A stretch of DNA of 64,000 bases from Granulicella sp. dw_53. GTDB lineage: Bacteria > Acidobacteriota > Terriglobia > Terriglobales > Acidobacteriaceae. The notes beneath the pieces are model-generated. The model saw nothing but the letters and a program-made list of their open reading frames with translations. It searched no databases and was not told where the DNA came from. Shown here piece by piece: positions 52,862-62,778 of this stretch. The stretch spans positions 248,001 through 312,000 of the forward strand of contig NZ_JAAVUR010000001.1 in assembly GCF_018449545.1 (NCBI RefSeq), written 5' to 3'. The translations under genes and the position numbers were made by a program. Positions within the stretch are counted from its first letter, which is position 1. Each line of letters starts with the position of its first letter.

Positions 52862-53830
52862 CTAATCCGTGCCCGTTCCAACCATCGTCTCGAGCCACTC
52901 CTTGCTGTATGCCCGAGCTAGATTGCCGAGCTTTATGGTTTCTCCTGTCTCAACGTTCACTACGGGGAGTGCTGCGATATGTTTGAGCCTCTCGGGGCCG
53001 CCGATGTAGTTCAGTTTTCCGGAGGCGTCTCTCGACTCGCGAAAGAGGGATGGTTTCGTCTGGATATGCTGGATCGCGTCGTCGACAAATTGTTTTGCGT
53101 AGTCTTCGCGGATAAAGAAGGCGTTATTGCCGGCGGAGTTTGTCCCGACGAACCGGTATCCCTTTTTGATTGCCAGTGAACAGAGCGCCTTGATCGAGGC
53201 GCCGAAGTATAGGTTGCTGGGATGAGCTTGCGTCCGGATGAAGCTGTCGTTATATGGGGTGGAGATGGGGTATACATCGCCAAAGACCGCGTTGTATTCG
53301 CAGACATAGATGATTGGGCTGACGGCATCGATGGCTTCCCATACCCAATAGTCGTTTCCATCGAGGTCGATACTTAGAAGGCCGATCTCTCCTCTGAATC
53401 CGGCGCTTGAGATCAAGCTGTTAATGTTCTCTCTAGTGATGAATGCGGGCCGAACCGTAAGGTCGTATTTCCATGCTAGGTTATCCTGACTTACTCCTGT
53501 AGCCATGGCCGGGCTGCCGTCCATGATGAGTCCGCGCCAGTTACGATTTTGCAAGAGAAATCGAGTGTTGGATTGGCGGTAGGTATCGACTCCGAACTCA
53601 ACGAAGGATTGGGCGGCGAGGGGGATGCCGGCACGTTCGATGAGCCAATCGATGATTCCATCGTCGCCCCACTGAGAGTTCACGCGAAACTCTACGTCTG
53701 GAAGGGAAGAGATCTTCTTTTGGGATCGAACCTGCCAACTCGCCATGCGTCCGAGGAGTTGTAAGTTATCTCCCATAAACCACAGCCTGAAACCCGTCAT
53801 CCATCTTTGAATGGCTTCTTTATTGAGCAT
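52862..53830 (-). CDS. FkbM-like methyltransferase-fold protein
   Basis: A 322-residue protein. The segment SFVEFGVDTYRQSNTRFLLQNRNWRGLIMDGS near 90-120 resembles the SAM-binding strand and glycine loop of FkbM-type enzymes, and LLSIDLDGNDYWVWEAI near 170 matches their IDVEGxE region. There is no signal peptide. It follows the O-antigen ligase with 20 bp between, so it may decorate or process a surface polysaccharide. The fold call is moderate and the substrate unknown. Composition is AT-richer than the surroundings. Confidence 0.55.
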   Translation of the reverse strand: MLNKEAIQRWMTGFRLWFMGDNLQLLGRMASWQVRSQKKISSLPDVEFRVNSQWGDDGIIDWLIERAGIPLAAQSFVEFGVDTYRQSNTRFLLQNRNWRGLIMDGSPAMATGVSQDNLAWKYDLTVRPAFITRENINSLISSAGFRGEIGLLSIDLDGNDYWVWEAIDAVSPIIYVCEYNAVFGDVYPISTPYNDSFIRTQAHPSNLYFGASIKALCSLAIKKGYRFVGTNSAGNNAFFIREDYAKQFVDDAIQHIQTKPSLFRESRDASGKLNYIGGPERLKHIAALPVVNVETGETIKLGNLARAYSKEWLETMVGTGTD

Positions 53831-53850
53831 TGCTAATTCTCCGATGAGGG

Positions 53851-55137
53851 TCAGATACGCTGCGGCGAGTTGTATGGATAGTGTGGCGCTACAGGACTAA
53901 GGATGGCCATCTCCTGGACTGCTATGTTTTCGTGGTCCGCAAGCGTGCCCATGAGAACGATGAACCATAGAGGTAGTAAGAGATCAAAGGACTCAGCCTC
54001 GGCCAGACCGCGTACCACTATAAAAAGCATGAGGCTGAGGAAGAGCATCTTTGTCGGACTGCGCACCATTTTGCGGATCTGCCGATAGAGGCTTCCGTAT
54101 AGACCGATGAACAGGATGATCCCGACTGCTCCATAGGCGTAGAACTGTTGCAGAAGCTCGTTCTCCGCATGCCTTGGTTCAAATCGATCGGGGCCGAAGG
54201 GAGGGATGACCTTCCACATCGAATCAAATCCGTGTCCTATCCAAAGATTCCAAGGATGGTCGACCATCGAATTCAAGACGAAGAGCCAGATGGCAGTGCG
54301 GCCAGTGAGGGTTTCGGCCTGGTTGCTGTCTACGGTGTAGATGTCGTAGTAGGACTCGAATAAACCCCAGAAGACCAAGATGAGCAAGACGGCTGCGATC
54401 ATGAGGAGCACCTTCGTCCTTCGACTCATGGATCTGTCCCGAAGCACCAGATAGATTTCGCTCACGAAAAATGCGACGAGGGTCGTCTTGCTGAGGCTGC
54501 GCAGAAGAGTGATGATGAGAAAGAAGGTGGCTAGTCCCCATCTCCCCTCTTTGCGGCGCATGAGGTATTGGGCCAGAAAGATTGACAGCGCGCAGAGGTT
54601 GCCGATCTGGTTGGTGTTGAAGAAGTCCTCATCTCCAAGACGAAGGTCGGCTTGCGTGGGCATGAGCCATGCGACCACCGCGAGACAGCAGGTACTCGTG
54701 ATGAAGCCCTTCATCAAGGAGTGGGAGACTACGGTTATTTCCCTTGTGCGAAGGAGCAGAAATACGATCGCCACATCCGCGACCAGATCGCCCCAGTAGG
54801 CGAGGGAGTTTTGCAACGATACTGTTTCGCTCCAAATTAGACTGCAGCCAGAGAAGAGAATAAAAGCGAGCACCCACCGGACGCTCGGCAGCCGCAGAAT
54901 TGTGCGAAAGGTGCGACGACTCGAACCAAAGACGTCGAACCAGACGAAGGTCAGCAGGAGGACGTTGAGAACGATACTTATGGCCGCACCTGTGCTGGGC
55001 TCGGTTCCTAAGATACGTGTCGTAAAGAGCACAATGCTGATGCGGCTAGACGCAAAAAAGCCAACGAGGAATGCCAGAGTCGAGTGCGTCAGCGGTTGGC
55101 TGATCTCCTCTTCCGCGAAGTTGGCGGTGGCGCTCAT
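53851..55137 (-). CDS. O-antigen ligase / polymerase-like membrane protein
   Basis: Inner-membrane protein of the Wzy_C (WaaL/Wzy) superfamily, 428 residues with about ten helices. The periplasmic-loop marks are visible: SLSKTTLVAF, TLTGRTAIWLFVLNSMVDHPWNLWIGHGFDSMW near 270-305 and RHAENELLQQFYAYG near 325, where the His-Ala-x-Asn-Glu stretch is typical. It joins or polymerises undecaprenyl-linked glycans. It forms a two-gene leftward unit with the FkbM-like gene; no other glycan genes adjoin it. Confidence 0.85.
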   Translation of the reverse strand: MSATANFAEEEISQPLTHSTLAFLVGFFASSRISIVLFTTRILGTEPSTGAAISIVLNVLLLTFVWFDVFGSSRRTFRTILRLPSVRWVLAFILFSGCSLIWSETVSLQNSLAYWGDLVADVAIVFLLLRTREITVVSHSLMKGFITSTCCLAVVAWLMPTQADLRLGDEDFFNTNQIGNLCALSIFLAQYLMRRKEGRWGLATFFLIITLLRSLSKTTLVAFFVSEIYLVLRDRSMSRRTKVLLMIAAVLLILVFWGLFESYYDIYTVDSNQAETLTGRTAIWLFVLNSMVDHPWNLWIGHGFDSMWKVIPPFGPDRFEPRHAENELLQQFYAYGAVGIILFIGLYGSLYRQIRKMVRSPTKMLFLSLMLFIVVRGLAEAESFDLLLPLWFIVLMGTLADHENIAVQEMAILSPVAPHYPYNSPQRI

Positions 55138-55179
55138 AGATCCTCGAGAGCTCGCGGCAGTCTCCCTTGATCGAGCTCT

Positions 55180-55195
55180 GTTCCGTCGACGGAAC
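55180..55195. promoter_or_regulatory. Perfect 16-bp palindrome upstream of the polysaccharide genes
   Basis: GTTCCGTCGACGGAAC is fully self-complementary and lies 43 bp upstream of the O-antigen ligase start, beside a G-rich run (GGGGGGTGGGGGG). It could be an operator. It has no T tract, so it is not a normal terminator. Confidence 0.4.
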
Positions 55196-55386
55196 GGGGG
55201 GTGGGGGGAACCCGATCCCTTGAGGGCTGGAGCGTTTTAACTGTCTGAAAGCGCATATGCAGAGCCGAGAGTAGCAGCTTGCAACCGCAACAGTTGTCAA
55301 CGATTTGTCGGTTAATTGTCAGATGACTATAACCCGCCCGAGCTATAACTGCGCTCGAAGGTAGGTGGGGCGCTACAGGGGAGGAG

Positions 55387-58059
55387 TCAGTTACTTCCAT
55401 CCCATTTGGAGATTGAGATTGGCTTGTGCTTTGAGGATTTGTTGGTGGCCTGGCTGTCTGAGGTTGTGGCGGCGGGGAGGGCGAGGACGGGGATGATAGC
55501 AGTGTTGGCGGGGTCGGGGTCGTCGCGAAGGTGAAGGTAGAGGGTGACCGTGGAGGGCCGGGAGGCGGAGAGCGCCGAGGGGAGGCTGGTGGGACGGGGG
55601 ATGGAGACGGTAGAGCCTACGAAGCCGTCGGGGACGGCGGTGGGGGAGGTGAATGCGGCGTCGGTGGAGATCGAATCCAGCAGGTAGAGGTCGGCTCCGT
55701 TGAGGGTGCAGGGAGCGGTTCCTTCGGCAGGGCACTGGAGGTTGGTGATACCGGGGAGGCGCACGAGGGTTGCGATGGGAAGCCAGGCGCTAGCTACCCC
55801 TTCTGGGGTGACGGCGCGGAGGTGTAGGGGGCCGAAGGCGGAGGTGCCGAAGGTCTTGAGAGGGTCGAGGGTGCCGACGATGGTGTGGGGGTTCTGGAGG
55901 ACTAGATTGCCTGAGGCGACGGTGAGGTCGGCGTGGAGGGAGTCGTCGACGCTGGCGACCTCGATCTTTCCGGTACGCGGGAAGGGGGAGGAGGATTTGA
56001 GGGAGAAGGTGAGCTGCTGGGTGGTGGGGAGATCTTCCTCGCTGACGAGATGAAGGATAGGGTCGGTGGGGCGGCCCATGTTGCGGCTGAGCAGGGTGAC
56101 AGAGGGACGGGCGGCGCCTACGGTTACGGGCAGGACGAGGGTTCGGCCGTCCTTGAGGGCGACGCTGGCGGTGAGCTTGTCTCCGGCACGAAGCTTGGGG
56201 GCGGCGGCTTTGTCCGGGAGGGTTAGGGGAAGTGTCTCTGGCGTGCCGGAGGGGGTTGGGGCGTCCGATGCCGGGGCCGGAGTGAAGGTAAGGCCGGCGA
56301 GGGTAAGCGCTTTTACCTGGGAGAGGTTGGTGCCGGTGGCGGTGGCGGAGGTATCTCCGGCGTAGAACTGGAGGGCGGTGAGGGTGGCCGGTTCGGTGAA
56401 GATCTTGGCGGATACGACGTAGGGCGAAGGGTTGCCAAACTGTTGGACGGCGATGTTGAGGTTGCCGGGATCAGGGGATTTGAGAGGCAGGCGAAGGTCG
56501 AGGAGGTTGGGGCGGTCGGCGGACTTCCAGGTGACGGGGGTGTAGCTGCCGGGTGTGAGCTCGATGCGGATGGCGTCGACGCAGGCGTTGCCGTTGGAGG
56601 CGAGGAGGACGTGGTTCTCGCGGCCGGCGATGAGGGGGTCGTCGGTGGCTAGGTGCCAGTCTCCGCCGGGTGCGGCTTGGAGGTCGAGGGTGGGGCCGGT
56701 GAAGGCGTCAAAGCCCCAGAGGCCGGAGACTGTGCCAGTGACGGTACCGGTCATGGGCGCGGCGGGAGGCAAATTGGAGGCGGGTGTGCTCGAGGCGGGA
56801 GGGGATTTGGGGTCGGTTAGTTCAGCTTCGGAGGGCATGGGGAGGAGTTTGCGATCGGGAGACGGGGTTACGATCAATCCGCCCTGGAAGGCGTCCGGGG
56901 TGAGGGGGATGTCCTTTGGGCCAGCTTTGCCGTTTTCTGTGTTGATGTGAAGGACCAGGTCATGCGCGAAGCTGGTGGAGAAGACCAGGGGGGCGCCGTC
57001 GACGGGGAGGACGAGGTCCGGCTTGAGGAGGCAGGAGACGAACTTGGGGTCGGTGGCGCGGAGAGGTGGGGGAACGGCCTTCTGGACCGAGGGGAGGCCG
57101 ATGACGATGACGGACTTGGGATTGCGGAAGGAAGGAGGGGTGTTGAGGCGGAGGTTGAGGCTGGCTCCTTCGGGGAAGGAGATGGCGGGTATGTATTGGT
57201 ACTGGGCGCTGTGGAGGCCGCCAAGGATGCGGAAGAGGTCGACGACGGCTCCGACGTAGGCGCTGTAGGTGCCGCCACCCGCCATGCCGGTGTAGCTGGC
57301 GGCGGTGATGAAGTCGGAGCTGGGGCCGTTGGAGAGGGAGGCGATGACGTTCTGGGCGTGGCTGTCGTCGAGCAGGGCCTGGTTGCCGGACTGGATGAGG
57401 CAGTTGTATTGGAGGTCTACGGGGCGCTTGAAGCAGTCGTCGTTGGGTTTGAGGCTGAGGGTGCGGGAGAGGAGCACGGAGTGATCCATGAGGGCCTTCT
57501 GGTCGGAGGGCGGCACCTTGCGCATGGAGGCGATGTATTTTTCGATGCGGGCCTGCTCGAAGCCGGCTTCGGAGAGGTCCTGAGAGGCGCGGACGAAGAT
57601 GCCAGGGCGGCCACGGACGGCTTTGCGGAGGGTGTTGAAGTCGCCGCCGGTCTCGGGGGCGAGGAAGAGGATCGCCTGTTGGGCCTCGGCGGGAACGGTG
57701 ACGTAGGAGCCTTCTTCCTTCACCTTCTTGTTCCAGGTCTCGATTTTGAAGAACCACTCGTCGGGAGGCGGATTGGTGTTGCCGCGCAGGAAGGCGGCGA
57801 TGAGGAGGTAGTTGACGGACTGGGTGGCGGGGAGGTCCGGGTGCAGCCAGAGCTTGTCGCCGGGCTGGAGGTTGGGGACGTTGGCGATGGGGAGGGTCTT
57901 GCCGTCGCGGGTGACGCGGACCTCGACCTTGGGACCTTCGAGGTCGAAGCGGGCGGCCTGGGCGAGCGAGGGAGTGGAGCGGCAGACGGAAAGAAGTAAA
58001 AGCGCAACGAAGATGCCAAGGGTAGTGCGAGGACGCAAACTGGGGTATCTCTTCGCCAT
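55387..58059 (-). CDS. Large secreted protein of unknown function
   Basis: Not recognised. The 890 residues begin with a signal peptide (TLGIFVALLLLSVCRSTPSLAQ). The first 330 residues form a mixed alpha/beta region with PNLQPGDKLWLHPDLPATQSVNYLLIAAFLRG and a Gly-rich helix hairpin (AASYTGMAGGGTYSAYVGAVVDLFRILGGLHSAQYQY). From about 400, after a Pro/Ser/Ala linker (SPPASSTPASNLPPAAP), there is a long beta-rich half that looks like several Ig-like or IPT-type domains. Four cysteines in pairs (NDDCF...YNCL; LQCPAEGTAPCTL) suggest disulfides. No enzyme motif is visible. Adjacent genes are the ABC ATPase upstream (180 bp) and the polysaccharide pair downstream. Confidence 0.8.
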   Translation of the reverse strand: MAKRYPSLRPRTTLGIFVALLLLSVCRSTPSLAQAARFDLEGPKVEVRVTRDGKTLPIANVPNLQPGDKLWLHPDLPATQSVNYLLIAAFLRGNTNPPPDEWFFKIETWNKKVKEEGSYVTVPAEAQQAILFLAPETGGDFNTLRKAVRGRPGIFVRASQDLSEAGFEQARIEKYIASMRKVPPSDQKALMDHSVLLSRTLSLKPNDDCFKRPVDLQYNCLIQSGNQALLDDSHAQNVIASLSNGPSSDFITAASYTGMAGGGTYSAYVGAVVDLFRILGGLHSAQYQYIPAISFPEGASLNLRLNTPPSFRNPKSVIVIGLPSVQKAVPPPLRATDPKFVSCLLKPDLVLPVDGAPLVFSTSFAHDLVLHINTENGKAGPKDIPLTPDAFQGGLIVTPSPDRKLLPMPSEAELTDPKSPPASSTPASNLPPAAPMTGTVTGTVSGLWGFDAFTGPTLDLQAAPGGDWHLATDDPLIAGRENHVLLASNGNACVDAIRIELTPGSYTPVTWKSADRPNLLDLRLPLKSPDPGNLNIAVQQFGNPSPYVVSAKIFTEPATLTALQFYAGDTSATATGTNLSQVKALTLAGLTFTPAPASDAPTPSGTPETLPLTLPDKAAAPKLRAGDKLTASVALKDGRTLVLPVTVGAARPSVTLLSRNMGRPTDPILHLVSEEDLPTTQQLTFSLKSSSPFPRTGKIEVASVDDSLHADLTVASGNLVLQNPHTIVGTLDPLKTFGTSAFGPLHLRAVTPEGVASAWLPIATLVRLPGITNLQCPAEGTAPCTLNGADLYLLDSISTDAAFTSPTAVPDGFVGSTVSIPRPTSLPSALSASRPSTVTLYLHLRDDPDPANTAIIPVLALPAATTSDSQATNKSSKHKPISISKWDGSN

Positions 58060-58240
58060 GGTCTTATCTTAGACGGGATGATGGGAGAAGCGGATGTGTG
58101 GTTGGCAGGTTAAGGGTAACGAGTTGTAAACTATGGGGTGCAGCGGGTAGGTCTATCGAGAGGTGGCGAGGTTGATGCTTGCATAACCGTCGTACGATCA
58201 GGCGCCCTCTGGACGGGGCACCTGAGGGCGTTGTTGGTTG

Positions 58241-58999
58241 TCAGGCCTTGTTGAGGACGCGGGAGGAGGGGTGGTCGCTGGCGATGACGCCGTCGCGGAT
58301 GGTGATGACGCGATGGGCGTACTCGGCTATGTCGGGCTCGTGGGTGACGACGACGATGGTGTTGCCTTTGGCGTGGAGTTCGTCGAAGAGGGCCATGATC
58401 TCGTCGCCGGTTTTGGAGTCGAGGTTTCCGGTGGGTTCGTCGGCGAGGATGATGGAGGGCCGGTTGACGAGGGCTCGGGCGATGGCTACGCGCTGGCGCT
58501 GTCCGCCGGAGAGCTCGTTGGGCTTGTGCATCATGCGGGAGCCGAGGTTTACGGACTCGAGGACGGCCTTGGCACGCTCGGTGCGCTCGGCGGCGGGGGT
58601 GCCGTTGTAGATAAGGGGTAGCTCGACGTTATGGAGCGAGGTGGCGCGGGCGAGAAGGTTGAAGGTCTGGAAGACGAAGCCGATCTCCTTGTTGCGGATG
58701 CGGGCGAGTTCGTCGTCGTTGAGCTCGGAGACGTCGTGGCCGTTGAGCCAATACTTGCCCTGGGAGGGGGAGTCGAGGCAGCCGATGAGGTTCATGAGTG
58801 TGGATTTGCCGGAGCCGGAGGGTCCCATGATGGCGACGTACTCGTTGTGGCGGATGCGGAGGTTGACGCCGCGAAGGGCGTTGACCTGCTGGTCACCCAT
58901 TTCGTAGGTCTTCCAGAGATTCGAGGTGACGATGACGTCGCCAGCGTGAGGGCCGTCTGCGTTGATCTGGGTGGGGTCTACTGCAGTTTCGATAGCCAT
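58241..58999 (-). CDS. MacB/LolD-type ABC transporter ATP-binding protein
   Basis: ATPase of 252 residues that would drive a membrane partner. The Walker A motif GPSGSGKST is near residue 58, [24 protein letters not shown] shows the Q-loop typical of the MacB/LolD group, the signature is [33 protein letters not shown], and the H-loop is [15 protein letters not shown]. No permease follows: the next gene downstream is the unrelated secreted protein. The MacA-like adaptor lies upstream on the same strand after 241 bp. The permease must be elsewhere. Confidence 0.92.
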   Translation of the reverse strand: MAIETAVDPTQINADGPHAGDVIVTSNLWKTYEMGDQQVNALRGVNLRIRHNEYVAIMGPSGSGKSTLMNLIGCLDSPSQGKYWLNGHDVSELNDDELARIRNKEIGFVFQTFNLLARATSLHNVELPLIYNGTPAAERTERAKAVLESVNLGSRMMHKPNELSGGQRQRVAIARALVNRPSIILADEPTGNLDSKTGDEIMALFDELHAKGNTIVVVTHEPDIAEYAHRVITIRDGVIASDHPSSRVLNKA

Positions 59000-59240
59000 C
59001 CGGTTCTCCGGTTTCTACAAGTTGAAGCTTAGTACGTTGACGGAGCGGAGAAGGTTCCGAACCGCAACGGCTGGATTGAGTTACGAGTCTTGCCTGCCGT
59101 GCCGGGACTTCAGAATCCCCCTATGGATTCGAGGAGATTCGGTAGATAGCCCCTCGCGCTCGCCTGTCCATTATCGTAGGATTGAAGTCTTTTGCCCAAT
59201 CCCGACGCGAAAAATAATGTGTTTGCCTGTCGATTTCGAC

Positions 59241-60635
59241 CTATGATTTTTCGTCGGCGGTGGGAGTATCGACCGAGGTATCTCGTTTGACGGAGATGCC
59301 GCTCTTAAGGCTGCGGAGGACTTTGTAACGGCCGGTAACAATCTCGTCGCCGTTCTTCAGACCTCCTAGGACTTCGATCTCAGTCGCACCGGTGATGCCG
59401 GTGGTGACAGGTACGAAAGAGACGTGCAGCTTCTTCCGATTATCGGAGATAAGGTAGACGCCCTGGACGAGTTGCGGCTTGGCGGGAGCGCCTGAGGAAG
59501 CGGCGACGGTGGCGGGCTTGCCAGCGTTGGCAGCGAGGACCTTTTCCGCAGCGACGTCGCGCTGGACGAGCGCCTGGATGGGGATGGTGAGGGCGTCGGG
59601 CTTGCGGGCGGTGGTGATCTTGGCGGTGGTGGAGAGGCCCGGGCGGAGGTCGTCGGAGGCTTCATCCAAGGTGACTACGACCTTGAAGTCCTTTGCTTCT
59701 TCGGTGCCGGTGGTGCTTTGGGTGGTAGAGAGACCGGTGGTGCGGAGGAGCGCCTGGTCGCCGACCTCGGTGACATGTCCCTTAAAGACACGGCCGGGCA
59801 AGGCGTCTACGGTGACATCGACGGTTTGGTTGAAGCGGACGTTGACGATGTCGGTCTCATCGACCTTAACCTCGGCGGTGATGACGGACATATCGGCGAG
59901 GGTCATGATGGTGGATCCGCCGGCGTTCTGAATGCCGACGACGACGGTTTCGCCCTCGCGGACGGGAACGTTGGTGACGAGGCCGTCGAAGGGAGCACGG
60001 CTGACGGTCTTGTCGAGGGAGTCGAAGTTGGCGCGCTGGCTGGCGAGCGCCTGCTCGACGTGGGCGCGCTGGGAGGCGGTCTGGGCTTCGGCCTGGTCGA
60101 GCGCGGCCTGACGCTGGGCCAGGGTCGCGGTTGCCATGTCGAAGGCGGCCTGCTTGCTATCGAAGTCCTGCTTGGCGATGAGCTTCTCTTCGTAGAGGCT
60201 GCGGGCGCGGTTGTAGTCGAGGCGCTTCTGCTCGAGGTCGGCCCTGGCCTGGAGGATATTGGCTGCAGCGGTCTTCTCGGCAGCGGTGTAGGAGTTGACG
60301 TCGGTGCGGGAGGAGTCGATGGTGGCCTTCTGGGCCGCAACGGTGGCCTGGGGCTGCACGTTTTCAACGGTGGCGAGTATGGTTCCAGCCTTAACGTGGT
60401 CGCCTTCCTTCACATTGAGGTGGGTGATGCGGCCGAACGCGGTGGCGCCTACGTTGACGTAGGTCTTGGGCTTTATCTGGCCAGTTCCGCTGACGATGGA
60501 GACGAGCTCCTGGCGGACCGCCTTGCCGACGACGACCTTGGTGACATTGGATTGGCTCTGAATCACGGTACCGGCGACGATTCCGGCAACAACCAGAAGG
60601 ACTACCACAATCAAAACGATTTTCTTGACGCTCAT
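59241..60635 (-). CDS. MacA/HlyD-type periplasmic adaptor
   Basis: Membrane-fusion protein of an efflux or export pump, 464 residues from ATG 60633-60635 (MSVKKIVLIVVVLLVV); an in-frame ATG 14 codons upstream exists. There is one N-terminal membrane helix, then GTGQIKPKTYVNVGATAFGRITHLNVKEGDHVKAGTILA (lipoyl half), a helical hairpin at about 95-215, the second lipoyl half (APFDGLVTNVPVREGETVV), a beta-barrel domain (LRPGLSTTAKITT) and an MP domain. It probably works with the ABC ATPase at 58.2 kb. Confidence 0.9.
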   Translation of the reverse strand: MSVKKIVLIVVVLLVVAGIVAGTVIQSQSNVTKVVVGKAVRQELVSIVSGTGQIKPKTYVNVGATAFGRITHLNVKEGDHVKAGTILATVENVQPQATVAAQKATIDSSRTDVNSYTAAEKTAAANILQARADLEQKRLDYNRARSLYEEKLIAKQDFDSKQAAFDMATATLAQRQAALDQAEAQTASQRAHVEQALASQRANFDSLDKTVSRAPFDGLVTNVPVREGETVVVGIQNAGGSTIMTLADMSVITAEVKVDETDIVNVRFNQTVDVTVDALPGRVFKGHVTEVGDQALLRTTGLSTTQSTTGTEEAKDFKVVVTLDEASDDLRPGLSTTAKITTARKPDALTIPIQALVQRDVAAEKVLAANAGKPATVAASSGAPAKPQLVQGVYLISDNRKKLHVSFVPVTTGITGATEIEVLGGLKNGDEIVTGRYKVLRSLKSGISVKRDTSVDTPTADEKS

Positions 60636-60906
60636 TCGGGGGTTCTCTCTTGATTCGGTGACAGGGTGACTGTGCATCGATCAGGTTCACTGCCGGTATG
60701 AAGTTCTATACGAAGCGGTAAGCTGCGTGGTTCCATCTGTTGCGACGTCTCTCATTCGGGGACGATGTTGTCTGTATCGCGTGACGTTTGCCGCGCTACG
60801 CCCTACAGGAGGTTTGAACGAACGTAGAAATTGTGTGATTGATCGAGTCCGAATGATAGCAGGGAGAGGAGGTTGGGGCGAGTGGATTCCGAGAGGATTC
60901 ATAGAC

Positions 60907-60935
60907 TTGTATCGGGGGCCTAACCGCTCTACAAT
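60907..60935 (+). promoter_or_regulatory. Possible promoter of the GWxTD gene
   Basis: TTGTAT and TACAAT are separated by exactly 17 bp. The -10 box ends only 18 bp before the GTG start, so the leader would be very short and would begin at or just inside the AGGAGGT ribosome site, which weakens the call. Confidence 0.4.
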
Positions 60936-60952
60936 GATAGGAGGTAACAGGA

Positions 60953-62707
60953 GTGCCACCCCCGTATATGAACCCCTCACGTTTTCTTGTCTCAAGTACT
61001 GCATTCGTATTGATGGCAATTGCAGGGGGAAGCGCTCTACCCGCCCAAACGACCACTGGAAACAAGCCCGCCGCTGATGGCGTCGTTCAGGCTCCTTCGA
61101 CCGCCGATAAGCCCGATCCTCTTAAGCGCAAGCTGAGCGACCAGGAGAAGTTCAAGCAGCAGAAGGCGCTGCGGGGAGAGTTGCACGGCGAGTACAAGAA
61201 GTGGGTCGACGAAGATGTTCGCTGGATTATTACCGACCAGGAGTTGCAGGCCTTCAAGAGCTTGAGCAACGACGAGGAGCGGGACCAGTTCATCGAGCAG
61301 TTCTGGCTGCGGCGCAATCCGAATCCGGACTCTCCTGAGAACGAGTATCGCGAAGAGCACTATGCGCGCATCGCTTATGCGAACGAGCACTTCGCTGCCG
61401 GCAAGCCGGGTTGGAAGACAGACCGCGGCCATATTTATATTGCATACGGCAAGGCAGACAGCATCGACTCACATCCGAGCGGCGGAAACTACGAGCGTCC
61501 CATGGATGAGGGCGGCGGAAGCACTTCGACGTTTCCGTTCGAGATCTGGCACTATCGTTACCTTGCTGGAATCGGCGACAACATCGATATCGAGTTCGTG
61601 GATAACTGCATGTGCGGCGACTATCACATGACGATCGACCGGTCTGAGAAGGACGCGCTGAAGTATGTGCCAGGCGCGGGTCAGACGATGTCTGAGCAGA
61701 TGGGGCAGTCGTCGAAGGCGGATCGCTTCTCGGGTGGTGGACTCGAGCAGCTTGGTGCGGGGCCGGGTTCGGCGATGAACCAGTCCAAGCAGTTCGACCG
61801 GTTGGATCGCTTTGCGAAGCTGATGGCCGCGCCTGAGATCAAGTTCAAGGATCTTGAGGCGTTCATGGCAACCTCGAAGATCTTGACTGGACCGCCGTTT
61901 CTCTTCGATGTACGGACGGACTATGTGAAGGTGACGAACGATACGGTTTTGGTACCGTTGACGTTACAGATTCGGAACCGGGATATCACGTTCAACAACA
62001 AGGATGGGGTCGCGATCGGCACCGTTAATATTCTGGGGCGCGTCTCGAATCTGAACCACAAGCCGATCCAGACGTTTGAGGATACGGTGAACGTGCAGGT
62101 GCCGAGCGAGTTCCTGGCACGCACGCAGAACAACGTTTCCGTTTACTGGAAGTCTTTGCCGTTGCGTCCTGGCCTGTACAAGATCGATATCGTGATCAAG
62201 GACGTGAACAACCAGGACCATATCGGAAGATGGCAGCGCAGCGTCAACGTTCCGAAGTATGACGACGACCGGCTGGCGGCTTCTTCGCTGATTCTTGCCG
62301 ATCAGATGGAGCGGGTGCCGTCCAAGGATATCGGGGCAGGAAACTTCGTGATCGGGAACACTCGCATTCGGCCGCGAGTGCCAGCCGGGATTGCGCTGCC
62401 GGTGACGTTCCATCGTGCGCAGAACTTGAACTTCTGGATGCAGGTGTATAACCTTGGCATCGACGAGAAGAGTAAGCAGAACGGCGCTACTGTCGACTAC
62501 GAGATTATGGACACCGAGACGAACAAGTCGGTTCTCCAGGTTCAGGAGTTGACAAACAAGTTGAATCCCAATTCGGATCAAGTTACGCTCGAAAAGAGCC
62601 TGCCACTGGCAAGTTTGCAGCCGGGCAAGTATAAAGTAACGATCAAGGTGAACGACGGCATCACCAAGCAGCAGATCGCAGAGTCTGCGCCGTTTGTGGT
62701 TGACTAA
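60953..62707 (+). CDS. GWxTD-domain protein
   Basis: Secreted or periplasmic protein of 584 residues. The GTG 60953 start has a full AGGAGGT site eight bases ahead; ATG 60968 is in frame. A signal peptide (FLVSSTAFVLMAIAGGSALPAQ) precedes a charged linker. The eponymous region is clear: DQFIEQFWLRRNPNPDSPENEYREEHYARIAYANEHFAAGKPGWKTDRGHIYIAYGKADSIDSHPSGG near residues 118-185. The second half is beta-rich. The function of this domain is unknown; it is common in acidobacteria and Bacteroidetes. The next gene begins 146 bp downstream on the same strand. Confidence 0.88.
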   Translation: MPPPYMNPSRFLVSSTAFVLMAIAGGSALPAQTTTGNKPAADGVVQAPSTADKPDPLKRKLSDQEKFKQQKALRGELHGEYKKWVDEDVRWIITDQELQAFKSLSNDEERDQFIEQFWLRRNPNPDSPENEYREEHYARIAYANEHFAAGKPGWKTDRGHIYIAYGKADSIDSHPSGGNYERPMDEGGGSTSTFPFEIWHYRYLAGIGDNIDIEFVDNCMCGDYHMTIDRSEKDALKYVPGAGQTMSEQMGQSSKADRFSGGGLEQLGAGPGSAMNQSKQFDRLDRFAKLMAAPEIKFKDLEAFMATSKILTGPPFLFDVRTDYVKVTNDTVLVPLTLQIRNRDITFNNKDGVAIGTVNILGRVSNLNHKPIQTFEDTVNVQVPSEFLARTQNNVSVYWKSLPLRPGLYKIDIVIKDVNNQDHIGRWQRSVNVPKYDDDRLAASSLILADQMERVPSKDIGAGNFVIGNTRIRPRVPAGIALPVTFHRAQNLNFWMQVYNLGIDEKSKQNGATVDYEIMDTETNKSVLQVQELTNKLNPNSDQVTLEKSLPLASLQPGKYKVTIKVNDGITKQQIAESAPFVVD

Positions 62708-62778
62708 GGCAGGTGTGCTGTATATGGCTGTATGGTTACGCGGATGGTGTTGCGATAGCCGGCGGCCGGCACAAACTG

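Noticed and set aside
55199..55215. G-quadruplex in the G-rich run before the polysaccharide genes
   Set aside because: Only two long G runs with a short third one are present, too few for four clear tracts.
56947..57999. Rightward open frame of 350 codons
   Set aside because: Antisense to the 890-residue secreted protein; Gly/Glu/Val-rich shadow.
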